DNA of 42,316 nucleotides from a virus. The stretch is from positions 1-42,316 of IMG/VR virus record IMGVR_UViG_3300030329_005397; one strand, 5' to 3'. Under the pieces are notes generated by a model that was not told where the DNA came from, searched no databases, and was given only the letters and a program-made list of their open reading frames with translations. Of this stretch, positions 31,301-37,334 are shown piece after piece. Made by a program: the position numbers and the translations under genes. Position 1 is the first letter of the stretch, and the number at the start of each line of letters is the position of its first letter.

Positions 31301-32325
31301 CAATGATCAAAGGTCGATGCGCTCCCCTTCTGAAGCATTTCGTTGAATTCCTTTTCCGCGTAGGGCATCGAGCCGTAAAACCGATCGTTCGCCATGTCCA
31401 CGTATTTGACGTAAGCTTCATGGACGCCGCCTCGACGCACCCACTCTTTCCATTGCGGGCTGTTGGTGAAAATATCAAAGTCTAGCAGCGCCCGGTCCAC
31501 GCTTCCCGGCTCGGTCTCGATCCATTGCGTCTTTCTTTCATCCCAATCGTCAGGTGATTGATGCTTGCGAGCCGGCGGCTGGGCCATCCTTTTGCCTTCG
31601 TCGGTTTTGGCCACGTAATAAATGCGCAACGCCTTGCGCCAATCCTCGTCTGAAATCTTGATGTTTCCGTCTTCGTCGTAGAGACCGCCTCCGATGATCT
31701 CCATGAGCTCTTTCTCGGACTCGATGTAGTTTGAAACCCAGGCAACCTTGTCGAAAAGGCCGTCCAAATTCGACGCCGCTTGACCGCTCCGCAAATTGTA
31801 CCAGCCGCGGTCTATCCCAACCCACCAGGACTTGAGCTCGCCTGGGCGCTCTCCTTCCAGTTCCAGGCGAGTGGGCTTCGGCTTGCCCTCGATCGGCGGC
31901 GGCGCTTCTCCTGGCGGCGGCCTGTCCGGCACCTCCTCGAGGCCCTCGAACTGCTCGCGCGTTATTCTGCGCACCCCACCCGTCGGCTCGTCCGGCTTTG
32001 GCGACGGGTCCTTGTCGGCTGGGGCCAGGTCATTCCAAAAGTCGTCCACCGGCGGGGGCTCGAACTTCGGCCTATCGATCACCACGTCCGCCAGCAGGAG
32101 CTCGTCGAAGTCCGCGTCACCCGGGCCTCCTTCCGGCTCTTCTTCTCCCCCGATAAAAAGCAGCTCGTCGAGGTCCCGGTCACCTGGATCCTCGGTGCCG
32201 GGAATTTCCTCCGGCTCCAGCTCGGGCGGCGTCTCGCCCTCGGGCGGCCCACCGGTCACCTCGGGCGGTTCGTCGTCGTCCGTATCCTCGGCAAGCGCGA
32301 GTAGCTCCTCGGGTTCCTCGGCCAT
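19336..32325 (-). CDS. Giant large polyvalent virion protein, 4329 aa, multi-domain
   Basis: One uninterrupted frame covers 30% of the window. Residues 1-170 are acidic and Pro-rich. About 405-445 is hydrophobic (YSIVATAIGALVAGPWGAIG). HEVIGH (His822-His827) sits in a zincin-like region seen in phage polyvalent proteins. About 1031-1180 could be GNAT-like (MDPAKTRQYHRLLTLAGL, PYFMVTRVEA). Residues 1190-1810 and 1890-2380 are two diverged copies of one module (ITEPGGLNYQET at 1437 against VTEPGGTNYREI at 2000). IQSDWH is at about 2130. Residues 2460-2740 hold a helical domain with GVFSPQNRV. The C-terminal third is helical, with ANMLSGFRTHQINVFSN near 3630 and FVPFVNVVANVANTA, as in the C-terminal domain of such proteins. 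FSKK-type linkers recur. It is probably packaged in the head and injected with the DNA. Confidence 0.85.
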   Translation of the reverse strand: MAEEPEELLALAEDTDDDEPPEVTGGPPEGETPPELEPEEIPGTEDPGDRDLDELLFIGGEEEPEGGPGDADFDELLLADVVIDRPKFEPPPVDDFWNDLAPADKDPSPKPDEPTGGVRRITREQFEGLEEVPDRPPPGEAPPPIEGKPKPTRLELEGERPGELKSWWVGIDRGWYNLRSGQAASNLDGLFDKVAWVSNYIESEKELMEIIGGGLYDEDGNIKISDEDWRKALRIYYVAKTDEGKRMAQPPARKHQSPDDWDERKTQWIETEPGSVDRALLDFDIFTNSPQWKEWVRRGGVHEAYVKYVDMANDRFYGSMPYAEKEFNEMLQKGSASTFDHWRKRREDWKASIQENVKVLAENQALVQHLQGYHSQGYEDFISNPGFWTFVNNPVEILGQVAAENAPQMGYSIVATAIGALVAGPWGAIGAAGRSSFQMEYGAHMVSSMIEHGFDPTSEEGVRGFFQYMLDNPEIYAQVRTEGEAAGLIVGGFDAATMGVAGKLFREPIQQFARAGYRKSAAMARVSTEALVQSIGGGGGEAVKQIYLDGKVTDGLAIFQEIIAELGTAPAEAGINIYQATDTAKYRKYEADYKKQLQVLRDDYAARLDEVDSEGNAVLVRDEESLETLRHLDEALANPKEGFKQALAEARFRQEIDNRPADERTKALIAKLEADEVQDAASYIKSRADSMPADENPKGERLTVDQVEAAIESRLAEMKGGAPTVVIFDDAAGILKGPQERLLAAQQAMEQDPSPETVEAMAVAQREFGDALTVAKGIAQNIKPKSEGGPGMRVEGVQFNGKVYLHANHLTSAERAVEVFDHEVIGHDSVENVLGEKKTQNRFYARVVSQILADPANAEKLNTLANEYLDANDLQAWDQQQDGPEATATERLESVSPAGQIMLAKEFVAQLAEDPSMLTPIKRRRLVDWVKKTILRKSPETMRDKLTDAQVLQALHLASQHPRTGLARSIAAEVIRLNEQHVKEARADSTRDPGERPPAVGPVETADPLPPVDPAADPEAPAVEEVSGPQFSKSRGDTLAEDGRRLAAHGLERIESVPNGEYEIYLTHGKEELYPDDLRYQVAVQRNGLSAAREEDQLGRTDWTAVLQTDMNFRDMMSNFVDAVQGWANDKGRVAISSMDPAKTRQYHRLLTLAGLKPGEMKSFQGHPYFMVTRVEAVQYSKKRAEDWDATDVRLEQREALAIERGGMRDNILDRVLPMMEARGQKKFTRQQFEKALSAPGMAGAQAQANWVDLDEFWDQRDEGPATIEEIHQWVYAKSRIIQPRVLDQVSGLINSWEIVDHVNGDILEATSDGYVYAEVKEEVAALNRDWVAAEVEKIVGAHELKVAQAIEARVQTLQNRFDEGVGEFHGMSVEAKAEVDLEAMARKQGEEEGWGQELDILSDEMLGRVADLEDEAPYAINPTRAANEAGYQYHRITEPGGLNYQETLYYDPDGAWYGWHFDDTNADMDGVLFHTRSNTRTSLEDDARTYYGEEFQSDEAKKLRDENLHVLIPSDRAALRDAPTVYHKGDEPFSTPDKDFKGFFWVVREGSDETKAGAVSLYFKDEGAKSGRRMSGVEKVYWPQGKASELGPAEMARQRADPEAFAREQVASLKDWTISQAFEKVHPFMDKNWVEKALRLEMRRAILAGHEKFAWTTGDIQNRRYNKGITGDVVALRVMESDAYDGVFNLAYVAYDRDRDGRLVRREPTAISVDVNEAHQNKFVKSLGDGDAAKGREIIRAWHKQSVSEEASVLGLFGSDTLTAQDRKDLGADADRVILTAEGFGNGERIRIGGERNINFYDGEMRRYVEKILKKAGVKVKLEKFSGGRRKHWKSDLPPPPGQAATAEVDYVEGWSVDLRDPKVRAILLPEKAEDGVPMFSKKEAAEGELVVAEDGPLEKLVLEHLGLKDNLIDGVLVDMPARFSKEQLQAKIKNTSGAAAYADAIGLADKLPEGTLDKSQVQDLVLQISPRFRVNERGNSARGDDPTPLYGTDSNYNVTEPGGTNYREILVTYDLKPTIDGWLVSNADRVGNNLPDKEFATKEEANDWRIEQARDHSNFYGPPIPLDARGNHLDVDPNTGSPRGSAQKHLSFHTDHFPDRNVLFHLRVDERMMDGKRTLLIQEIQSDWHKAAQQVRRRHIYAEAQKAVQAEFEAANPAPGGLEENTAEMMTWRLNRREFVRNNHDKHVARLEKETPFDFGYGRKTPTVQTGTGQENVVVLVPDAPFKKTWHALAMKQAIVMAKREGFERVAWLDGAEQNERYNKGRLSEEIYFQAIQEGPPLPPGETQTKAPMWVVLSKQDVVSKKVGEKLTESEARKKVGDAVFKRMQAALADKSKFVPIGDEPYHSLTAEDLGVDAIQLGGHANLQFYDRDLRNRTNALIKKSGQKVTRGILVYEEPEMNLLQDPFEEQEDATELGVHYFDLTPEAAAATMNMPLFSKKSEEGVPGEGAGASGREKQLAKDKADKLVDVQGGEVKEIKGRVVGAPTRFNTPRLRTQLISRLQGMAERGEVGRMWYEHSSRAIMDLVAGDVNDADKLAQLIGVFSPQNRVQTNWDYALKAYNMWKSGMTQEEFLAKDESGKFIHMIKDGRGQLDAADALWGDVGWEGRKTNNFYQNLMVVIDPARAQGVTADMWIARAYGYPSDTLSDNAYDYILRTHREIGDQMGWEPWQVQAAVWTYAQGLWGSMKKEVLEAAEKKGIPLRALTQPRPAKQRDVDAGDATELGEMIGGGTDKANPEFEKFYRTMFQRRLNKELKLEGTEGAFRPTDKFDFSDAMERRLFFHSMEMQPGSTTNVLPHVHDMPYELKHRFFADMLESLHDPDTGNDIIAEELGMLPLQGAAEGAAVGPSIWINTAHGQLEITPAAQVGLATTTAKGGEGSLTMQDQSREYAEAYVLLHALYYRQDSGAGYRPFFAGKLADADGIDFVITDKESGETRQPNMTEVRAVHAALEKHFGDTGRHKDIGYYLTHDGFRLMNFMTEKEGATGADALDNLEFQKIRSVIAKSVLDLEGPEINVNVKKFAKESIYEGNDWRENGQGEVYRRRLRELGRSDVLRRLDSRLEPRIRKVYEKWDQVEVSSYLRGTVEDLPGGALHGPAAERAEAPVDFESPPDYSLKFSQSRLPGGTDREPILGTGSFPVRVLEDATIPDEVKDKVKTTYEIRANEQTLAEAMTIFHGEDPEARFRSGADMTPEVRAMLGQILVRRASANVVLAKSLGRLDLVNERADKAAELADRLSELSQSYGRAVQIFSAFSYLDPHSLQRLAKRQVAKAQGASLRRAGATDAADSVASVMQSAQQAASAGVAKERPGVDTLTRVMRNRRGEGRVYGRAKSPEAVARIMQMVRAGFKDHPEVRGKVLNAFTDRLVKHAKGKLEDAGVEAPARAPGTPPPTDREVLEDLLSRPDEYLETWGEVGEAIAEEYKDNPEKLRAIAEVYGAIQFDEASGKVLVGAISEELVDMEKQLDSLVREHYSLQNATGAKLRDRLVARLGLDPNSAGQLAKRIEDSYRGLLKTEAKRQLDQIAGRSSKKVQRAIKTQEQKLLEMANLGAFDREDVYNQIAKGLGLPTSYDPAWLKLIGTLADRVQEAGEGSPKDNATVDLLNEIANKVGDNPVDVMFAIRYANMLSGFRTHQINVFSNIQMVMLGFVTQAVRSKGSPTGMLHLLAGMARGFGVGGREAWHTYWTGRGRKGPEQSKYHADSLLDRWKPTGLLYPLRALKMLSTRPLAAMDAMFRYTNMEMKARFLAVQLAKKQGLKGKELKARVKEILALDGKHQQQAQDQAAAEGLEGDAYKRRVAELTEMARNPELQKDAMDFALNAVFQQKPDGLIGLLANSFNHMVNPPLAPGEKMGPTQWVGSKVGKVFVPFVNVVANVANTAIELTPGLGTLRWASQKYLPETDSAGKPTKSEEQLNDMLARNMIGTATIVTLQWLFSQYEDDDDPLWSITGKGPDNFDDAQTLKDTTDWEPWTIKTPWGRWNYGESPLAIPLAALGGYADQRKYGDMDEQELNDRLAAGFLAAGSTLFDQTFLSGVGDLIKVFKFDDQSGRAFDKLSKRTAASFAIPSAVSQTAQLFDSTAYTPNELNGAWINVINYGYLGEKYPRLNVWGEPAMKMEGTFSERFFDRLRKASGDPDPLMDFLVNHRMIPKPPSRDKEIFHDILEEKGQRAMEEAHYLYSRYMGQEFRSDLEARMSELEELSEEGKTDIVKAIVESMREGAAAKAEARLYTLLQRPGDNAITLEVEAFAKAYRKNRAAFVESRKTEVTAEDVESEEHRKKWKWSIPDSRWEPSEGDKIPAGPPMLQEDFERLKPPEPPRKPFKPIKID

Positions 32326-32326
32326 C

Positions 32327-33577
32327 CTAGTTTACATTGAAACCCGGGATCTCTCTGGCAATCGGTTCCGAAATTCTCCAATAATTGGCGGCCCATATAA
32401 GGTCCTGGGCCGCTTTCAATTGTTCCTTGTTGGGAGTCGCGGGGATTTCGTCGCCCACCTTCAGCGTCGAGTTGGCATTTAGCCTCCTGGCTTTCTCGAC
32501 GTCCTTTTCAGTCGCCAGCTTTCTCTTTTTCAGGGCGAGCTTCGCTTTTCTCAGGAGCTCCATGCCGTCAGGACCTTTCAAAATATTATAATATTTAGGC
32601 AGCGAAACAGTCAGGTTCTTGATCTTTTCATTTTCCGCCTCCGCCTGTTTTACGAGGTCCTCGACTTTATCTTGATCCGCGGGGCGTACCCCCTTCTCCC
32701 GTTCGTTCCAGTAGAACTTATTGGCTAGTTCTTCCGTCATCGCCGCGTCGCCTCTTCGGACCGCATTCTTGATGTCGGCCCATTGTTTCCCGGTGGTGCT
32801 CTGGTACTGCGGAGCGGCGGCTTGAGTGGACGCAGGCTTGCCGCTTTGCCCGGTGGCTTGCAAGTTCGGGCTCGTAACATTCCCGTCTTCATCTTCCAGC
32901 CAATGAAGTTGACCCCCGCCTGGCAAATTCTTTGATTTTATTTTACCGTAGGTCTTTGGAGGCGCATCCTGCTCGGCCATGATCTTGTGAAACGCCAGCA
33001 TGTTTTCCTGGTTAAGGTCCAGCCCCTTCACGCGCATCTGCCATTGCGGGGCTTCCTTGAGCTTGGCCAGCTTCGCTCCTCTTTCATTGAATGCTACCTT
33101 GGCGGCGGCGTTCTCGTGCTTCGCTTCTCCCGATGCCAGCCTCATGGCAAAGGCGTCGTGCTCGGCTCCGCTTTTGATGGTCTGGTCCCATTGGAGGTTC
33201 CGCTTCTTGGTGGCCTCCTGTTCGGCGACCAAAAGTCTTTTCTGCTCCATCGCCAGCAGCTTCTCATGCTGGGCCCGGAGCCTGTCCTCTTCAAGCTTGG
33301 CCTGCTCGGCCTGCTTCATCTTGCTGGCGATGTACCCTTCGAGCTCGCCCGTGCCGGCGGCGTATGCTTCGCCCTTCGGCATACCCATGCCCTCCGCTAT
33401 CATTTCGAGCTTTTTCTGCTGCTCGCGCAGGGTCTTGTCCTTCTCCTTTTGGGCCTTCTCCTTTTCCCTGGCCATCTGCAAAGCCATCGCCGACCGTTCT
33501 TCCCTGGCTCGTTTGCGCCCGGCGGCTCCGCCGCTTCTCGCCGGAGCGAATCCTCCTCCTTGGTATATGCTGCTCAT
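32327..33577 (-). CDS. Coiled-coil virion protein, 416 aa, probable ejection/internal protein
   Basis: After a short Gly-rich start (MSSIYQGGGFAPARSGGAAG) the protein has a very long, highly charged coiled coil. It runs from about residue 20 to 200 (MAREKEKAQKEKDKTLREQQ; EEDRLRAQHEKLLAMEQKRL). A globular, Lys-rich second half follows. There is no membrane helix. It lies between two probable internal proteins and the giant polyvalent protein, and its ATG overlaps the upstream stop (ATGA). In podoviruses the genes just before the largest virion protein encode core or ejection proteins, so this role is inferred by order. Confidence 0.65.
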   Translation of the reverse strand: MSSIYQGGGFAPARSGGAAGRKRAREERSAMALQMAREKEKAQKEKDKTLREQQKKLEMIAEGMGMPKGEAYAAGTGELEGYIASKMKQAEQAKLEEDRLRAQHEKLLAMEQKRLLVAEQEATKKRNLQWDQTIKSGAEHDAFAMRLASGEAKHENAAAKVAFNERGAKLAKLKEAPQWQMRVKGLDLNQENMLAFHKIMAEQDAPPKTYGKIKSKNLPGGGQLHWLEDEDGNVTSPNLQATGQSGKPASTQAAAPQYQSTTGKQWADIKNAVRRGDAAMTEELANKFYWNEREKGVRPADQDKVEDLVKQAEAENEKIKNLTVSLPKYYNILKGPDGMELLRKAKLALKKRKLATEKDVEKARRLNANSTLKVGDEIPATPNKEQLKAAQDLIWAANYWRISEPIAREIPGFNVN

Positions 33578-35172
33578 GCCATAGCCTCCTCGAGATTCTT
33601 GACCTGTTGAGTCAACTGATTAAGTTGTTCGTAGGCGGACTGCTCCGCCTCCCACTTGTCTTGCTCGGCCCCTATCAATTCCTTCGCCATCGTGCCGGCG
33701 TAGCCGATCGTCGGGTCGTACATCGCGCTGCCCACGTCGGTCCCGGATCCCGTATAGACGTTGGCTCCGGCTCCGGTGCTCACCGCGTCCGTTCCCATCA
33801 TCGTGAGAGGGTCGGCGGAAGCCGCCTGGGTGACGCCGGCCAACGGCGTGGCGTATGCCCTTTCCTGGGCCATGAGGGCGAGTCCCATCTGCTGGGACTG
33901 TTGGCGGCGTTGGCGTTGGGCCGCCTCGGTGTTCAGCAGGACGTTGGCCAGGCCGCCCTTCCCATACATGGACTGGCTCTGCATGGACGGGCTCAGGCCG
34001 GCCAGGGAGCGGTCCCGCAAATCCTTGAGCTCCTGGTCTCCCAGGCGGCCGCCTGTCGCGAGGTCGCCGAATATGCTTTCGCGCAACTGGGTGGCCTCCG
34101 GTCCGTAGGCTCGGCCCATCGCGTAGTCGACCGATTTCTGGACGTCGGGAGCACGGAAATCGCTGGGCTTGTACCCGAAGCCACCCGGCTGGTCCGAATA
34201 GATCTGGGTCGCTTGTTCCAGGTTGGCCATCTGCTCGGTCCTCCTGGTCTGGCCAAGGTCGGCGGTGGCCCGCTCGATTTGTCCCATGCCGGAAAGTTCT
34301 CGCTCCAGGGCCTGGGCGGCGGGATGGTTGGGGTGTTCTCGCATCACCCGCAGCAAATACTCTTCCTCGGTGAGGGCCGCGTTGTTGGCCTTGGCCGCGG
34401 CGTAACCCTGCTTCAAGGTCTCCCCGTATTCCGGATCCGAAAAAGCCCTGGATGAAAGCAGGCCGTGGGCCCGCTGGTATTTCTTGAGCTGCTCCAGCCC
34501 GACGTAGGTCGGCTGGTCCTCGAACTGGGCGGCTTGCATGTCGGCCCGGATGCCCTGGTCGGTGAGAGCCGCCAGGTTCTGCTTCAAGATGGCCGTCGGG
34601 TCGACGTTCGGGCCCGCGTCGCCGCCGCCCGCCATGTTGTCGACTACCTGCCAAATGCCTGCCCCGGCGGCCAGGGCTCCCAGGATCTTCGTGACGTCGT
34701 CCAGACCCCACTTGCCGTCGTCGAGGTCGCCCCGGGCGGCGGCCAGGTCCGCCTGCCTCTTGGTCACCTTGTTCATTTCCGCGATCGCCCAGTCCGCTTG
34801 ATCGCCCTCGCCGCCCTGGGCCTTGTAATTGTCGTACTCGGCCTGGAGTCCGGTGTCCGTAAGCCGGCCCGCCTTGAATTGGGCGTTCAACAGCTCCTTT
34901 CGCTTCTCGAGGGTGTCGTCGTAGGACTCGAATTCTTGGTCGACCTGAGCCGTTGGATCGGGCGTCGTCGGCGTCGGGTCAGGCGTAGGCGTTGGATCGG
35001 GGTCGGGCGTCGTCACAGTAAGCGAGCCGCCCGGATCGATTGTCGTGGTCGGGATTTGAAGGTTTATAGGCTCATACGTTCCTCCCGAACCAATGCCCAC
35101 GCCGGGAAGGCCGCCGTAAGGGCCGCCGGTGTATGGTGGTAATACGTTTTGTGATGATAATGTTGATGCCAT
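33574..35172 (-). CDS. Probable internal/ejection virion protein with Pro-Thr-Asp repeat stalk, 532 aa
   Basis: The N-terminus is Gly/Pro/Ser rich (YTGGPYGGLPGVGIGSGGTY), followed by a low-complexity stretch at about residues 55-75 (DPDPTPTPDPTPTTPDPT). A helical body (LEKRKELLNAQFKAGRLTDT) comes next. One mildly hydrophobic segment (VTKILGALAAGAGIWQVV, about 163-180) could insert in a membrane. The rest is Gln/Ala rich, with repeated Met-Gly-Gln segments. GAGGA precedes the ATG. Its place in the row before the giant protein suggests an ejected internal protein. No family is recognised. Confidence 0.65.
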   Translation of the reverse strand: MASTLSSQNVLPPYTGGPYGGLPGVGIGSGGTYEPINLQIPTTTIDPGGSLTVTTPDPDPTPTPDPTPTTPDPTAQVDQEFESYDDTLEKRKELLNAQFKAGRLTDTGLQAEYDNYKAQGGEGDQADWAIAEMNKVTKRQADLAAARGDLDDGKWGLDDVTKILGALAAGAGIWQVVDNMAGGGDAGPNVDPTAILKQNLAALTDQGIRADMQAAQFEDQPTYVGLEQLKKYQRAHGLLSSRAFSDPEYGETLKQGYAAAKANNAALTEEEYLLRVMREHPNHPAAQALERELSGMGQIERATADLGQTRRTEQMANLEQATQIYSDQPGGFGYKPSDFRAPDVQKSVDYAMGRAYGPEATQLRESIFGDLATGGRLGDQELKDLRDRSLAGLSPSMQSQSMYGKGGLANVLLNTEAAQRQRRQQSQQMGLALMAQERAYATPLAGVTQAASADPLTMMGTDAVSTGAGANVYTGSGTDVGSAMYDPTIGYAGTMAKELIGAEQDKWEAEQSAYEQLNQLTQQVKNLEEAMA

Positions 35173-35184
35173 GTTTTGTCCTCG

Positions 35185-36972
35185 TTAGTACTGTGGCCCT
35201 GGGAAAAGTGTTTCCGGCGAAGGAGCTCCTACCTGCATGAGCGCGTCCGGGCTCCACATGGACGGCACCTCGCCGTGATCCTCCAGCCATGCTTGTTCGT
35301 AATCGATCGGGGGCGGCTGCTCCATAAAGGAGGCGACGGTCGGATCGGTTCCGGCGCTGACCTGGCCTAGCCGCTGATAATAATCGGCCTCGGTCATTTC
35401 CTCGCCGAATGCGGCCAAGGCGTCGCTCGGGTCCCAGGTCTCCCTGGGCATACCGGGGAAAGGGTTGAAGTCGAAAAGCCGATTAGTGGGCCGAGCCGCC
35501 GTCTCGGTTGGTTGCGCTCGCAAAGCCTGGAGCTGCTGATCGCGACTGGAAGCGGTCGGGAGAAAAGCGGGCATTCCGTAATACGGCTCCTCGTCTTCCT
35601 GGAAGGCCGGCTCGTCGGTGAACATGTGCGGATCGAAAGCGGACGGCGTTCCGCCTGCTTGGGTGAATGCCAGATTGAGTTCCTCGGTGGACGGCATTTC
35701 CTCCGCCGGCGCCGCCGGCGGAGGCTGGTAGGATATTTCGGAAGGAGAGTGGCCCTCGTAAGGCTTCACCCCTTCCGGGCGCGGCTTCCCTGCGTATCGC
35801 GCTTGCCTGAGATCCTGGGGAGCCAAATCCCCGGTCGTCGCGAGTTGCAAATACGCCTCTTGATCCTTGGGCTCCAGCCCGAGGTCGTAAGCCAGCATGG
35901 TGAAATCGCGATGACCGCCCGGCACTTGGTCAACAACCCGGGCAAGCTCGGTCAGCCTGTCCAGTTCGTCGTCGCGCAACTGGAAAGCCGCCTGGAACCA
36001 GTCGCGGCCCCCGCTCATTTTCTCGTCAAGCTCGGACCTGGCCAGGTTCTCTCGATAGGTTTCGTCGTACTGCTCGAGCTCCTTCTCGGACAAGCCGGGC
36101 CCACTTATCATTTTATGAAAATCCTCGGCCGACAAGTCCTCCTTCTCGAGCGTCGACGTTCCCTCCAGGATCCTCCGGGCCGCTTCCTTTTTTTCCCGGC
36201 GAGCCGTGGCGTAGAATTCAGTCGATTTCTTGGCCTGCTCCGGCGTAAGCCCACCCGGAAGGTAACCGCGGAAAACATGTTCGTCGACGGCTCTGCCCAA
36301 AAGCCCAGGGGCGTCCATCAATCCTGGTCGCAATCCTTTGCCGGTGAACATCTCAACGCCAAACTTGACCGGCTTCACGCCGCCTGGCATTTCCAGGTTG
36401 ATCAAAGGTGAAACGGTTTTCCCGTAGAGCTGGCTCGCCTTCTCCTCTACGAACTGACCGGCTTTGCTCTCGCCCACGAACTCGGCCGCCTTGTTGAGCC
36501 CCTTCTCGACGTAGGTGAGCGGGTCCCAGGGCTGGCCCTCCGGGTGTTTCTCGGTCTTGAAAACTTCGTGCAAAAGAACGGCCAGGGAACTCAACGGGTC
36601 GCCGGCGGCCATCGCGTAGCCATGCTGCTTCGCCAGGGAGCGTCCGACCCGGCCCGGGTTCAATGCCTCGGCGGCCAACTGCTGGCCGCCCGAAGGGTCC
36701 AGTACGTCCGCCACGTTTGAAATCCGCGGCCAGTCGCGGGCGACGGGTCCGAATTTGTTGTAGTACTTTATAACCTCGTTGAATCTCTTGGCCGGGCCGA
36801 CGTTCCCTTTCTTCAATTCCTGGAGTGCGTGCGCTTGCATCCGGTCGATGACCTGCGTTGAAAGCGCGTTCGTCGCGCCCAGAACCTTTTCGGTTCCGGT
36901 CACCTTGTCCTGCCCGGCGCGTACGTCGCCGAGATGGGCCGAGGTGAGATCCGCCAGCTTCAGTTCGGGCAT
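35185..36972 (-). CDS. Probable internal virion protein, 595 aa, function unknown
   Basis: The protein is soluble and mixed in composition. The N-terminal half is helical (LSTQVIDRMQAHALQELKKG; FNEVIKYYNKFGPVARDWPR; LSSLAVLLHEVF). The centre has a charged helical part with LEKEDLSAEDFHKMISG. The last 200 residues are Pro/Gln/Glu rich and probably disordered (SYQPPPAAPAEEMPSTEEL). It starts one base after the stop of the 116-aa gene and is followed by other probable ejection proteins. The HEV in LLHEVF is not a peptidase motif as it stands. A core or ejection function is inferred from order only. Confidence 0.6.
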   Translation of the reverse strand: MPELKLADLTSAHLGDVRAGQDKVTGTEKVLGATNALSTQVIDRMQAHALQELKKGNVGPAKRFNEVIKYYNKFGPVARDWPRISNVADVLDPSGGQQLAAEALNPGRVGRSLAKQHGYAMAAGDPLSSLAVLLHEVFKTEKHPEGQPWDPLTYVEKGLNKAAEFVGESKAGQFVEEKASQLYGKTVSPLINLEMPGGVKPVKFGVEMFTGKGLRPGLMDAPGLLGRAVDEHVFRGYLPGGLTPEQAKKSTEFYATARREKKEAARRILEGTSTLEKEDLSAEDFHKMISGPGLSEKELEQYDETYRENLARSELDEKMSGGRDWFQAAFQLRDDELDRLTELARVVDQVPGGHRDFTMLAYDLGLEPKDQEAYLQLATTGDLAPQDLRQARYAGKPRPEGVKPYEGHSPSEISYQPPPAAPAEEMPSTEELNLAFTQAGGTPSAFDPHMFTDEPAFQEDEEPYYGMPAFLPTASSRDQQLQALRAQPTETAARPTNRLFDFNPFPGMPRETWDPSDALAAFGEEMTEADYYQRLGQVSAGTDPTVASFMEQPPPIDYEQAWLEDHGEVPSMWSPDALMQVGAPSPETLFPGPQY

Positions 36973-36973
36973 T

Positions 36974-37324
36974 CTACCAGGTGGCTATGCCCACTCTTTC
37001 CCAGGTGCCCGGCGTGCCGGTGGCGGTGCAGATGTAAAGATAGCTCGAGTCGTATGCCAGGTCGCCGGCCGTGCCGTTGGCCGAGGAGGCTCCGGGTTGG
37101 TTCGGGCTCGCCCTGGCGACGACCAGGCGCTTCACCTTCTTGAGCGCGTTCGCGTCGTCGTCGAAGACAAGGAACATGTCGTCGTCCTCGAGGGTGGTGA
37201 CCTCGGTCCTTTCGGTGATCGCTCCCTTTTCGATGACGGCGTCGTCAACCAGGCTGTTCAAGTCGGTGTGCGTGATGGTCTGTCCGCTCGCGAAGTCTTT
37301 CCCTTTGGTCATTTCCGTACCCAT
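36974..37324 (-). CDS. Small virion protein (fibre/head-fibre-like), 116 aa
   Basis: The N-terminus (GKDFASGQTITHTDLNSLVD then DAVIEKGAI) resembles the attachment segments of short phage fibres. A strand-rich part follows (DDMFLVFDDDANALKKVKRL). The C-terminus (AYDSSYLYICTATGTPGTWE then RVGIATW) is the common 'YICTATGTPGTWERV' motif of tail and head fibre proteins. GGAGG lies just upstream of ATG 37324, overlapping the end of the nozzle gene. A virion-surface role is likely. Whether it is tail or head fibre cannot be told from the sequence. Confidence 0.7.
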   Translation of the reverse strand: MGTEMTKGKDFASGQTITHTDLNSLVDDAVIEKGAITERTEVTTLEDDDMFLVFDDDANALKKVKRLVVARASPNQPGASSANGTAGDLAYDSSYLYICTATGTPGTWERVGIATW

Positions 37325-37334
37325 GTCGTCCTCC

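Noticed and set aside
19492-32482. Many long plus-strand open frames opposite the giant gene
   Set aside because: They are antisense shadows of a GC-rich coding strand, with Arg/Leu/Gly-heavy composition and no ribosome sites or neighbours.
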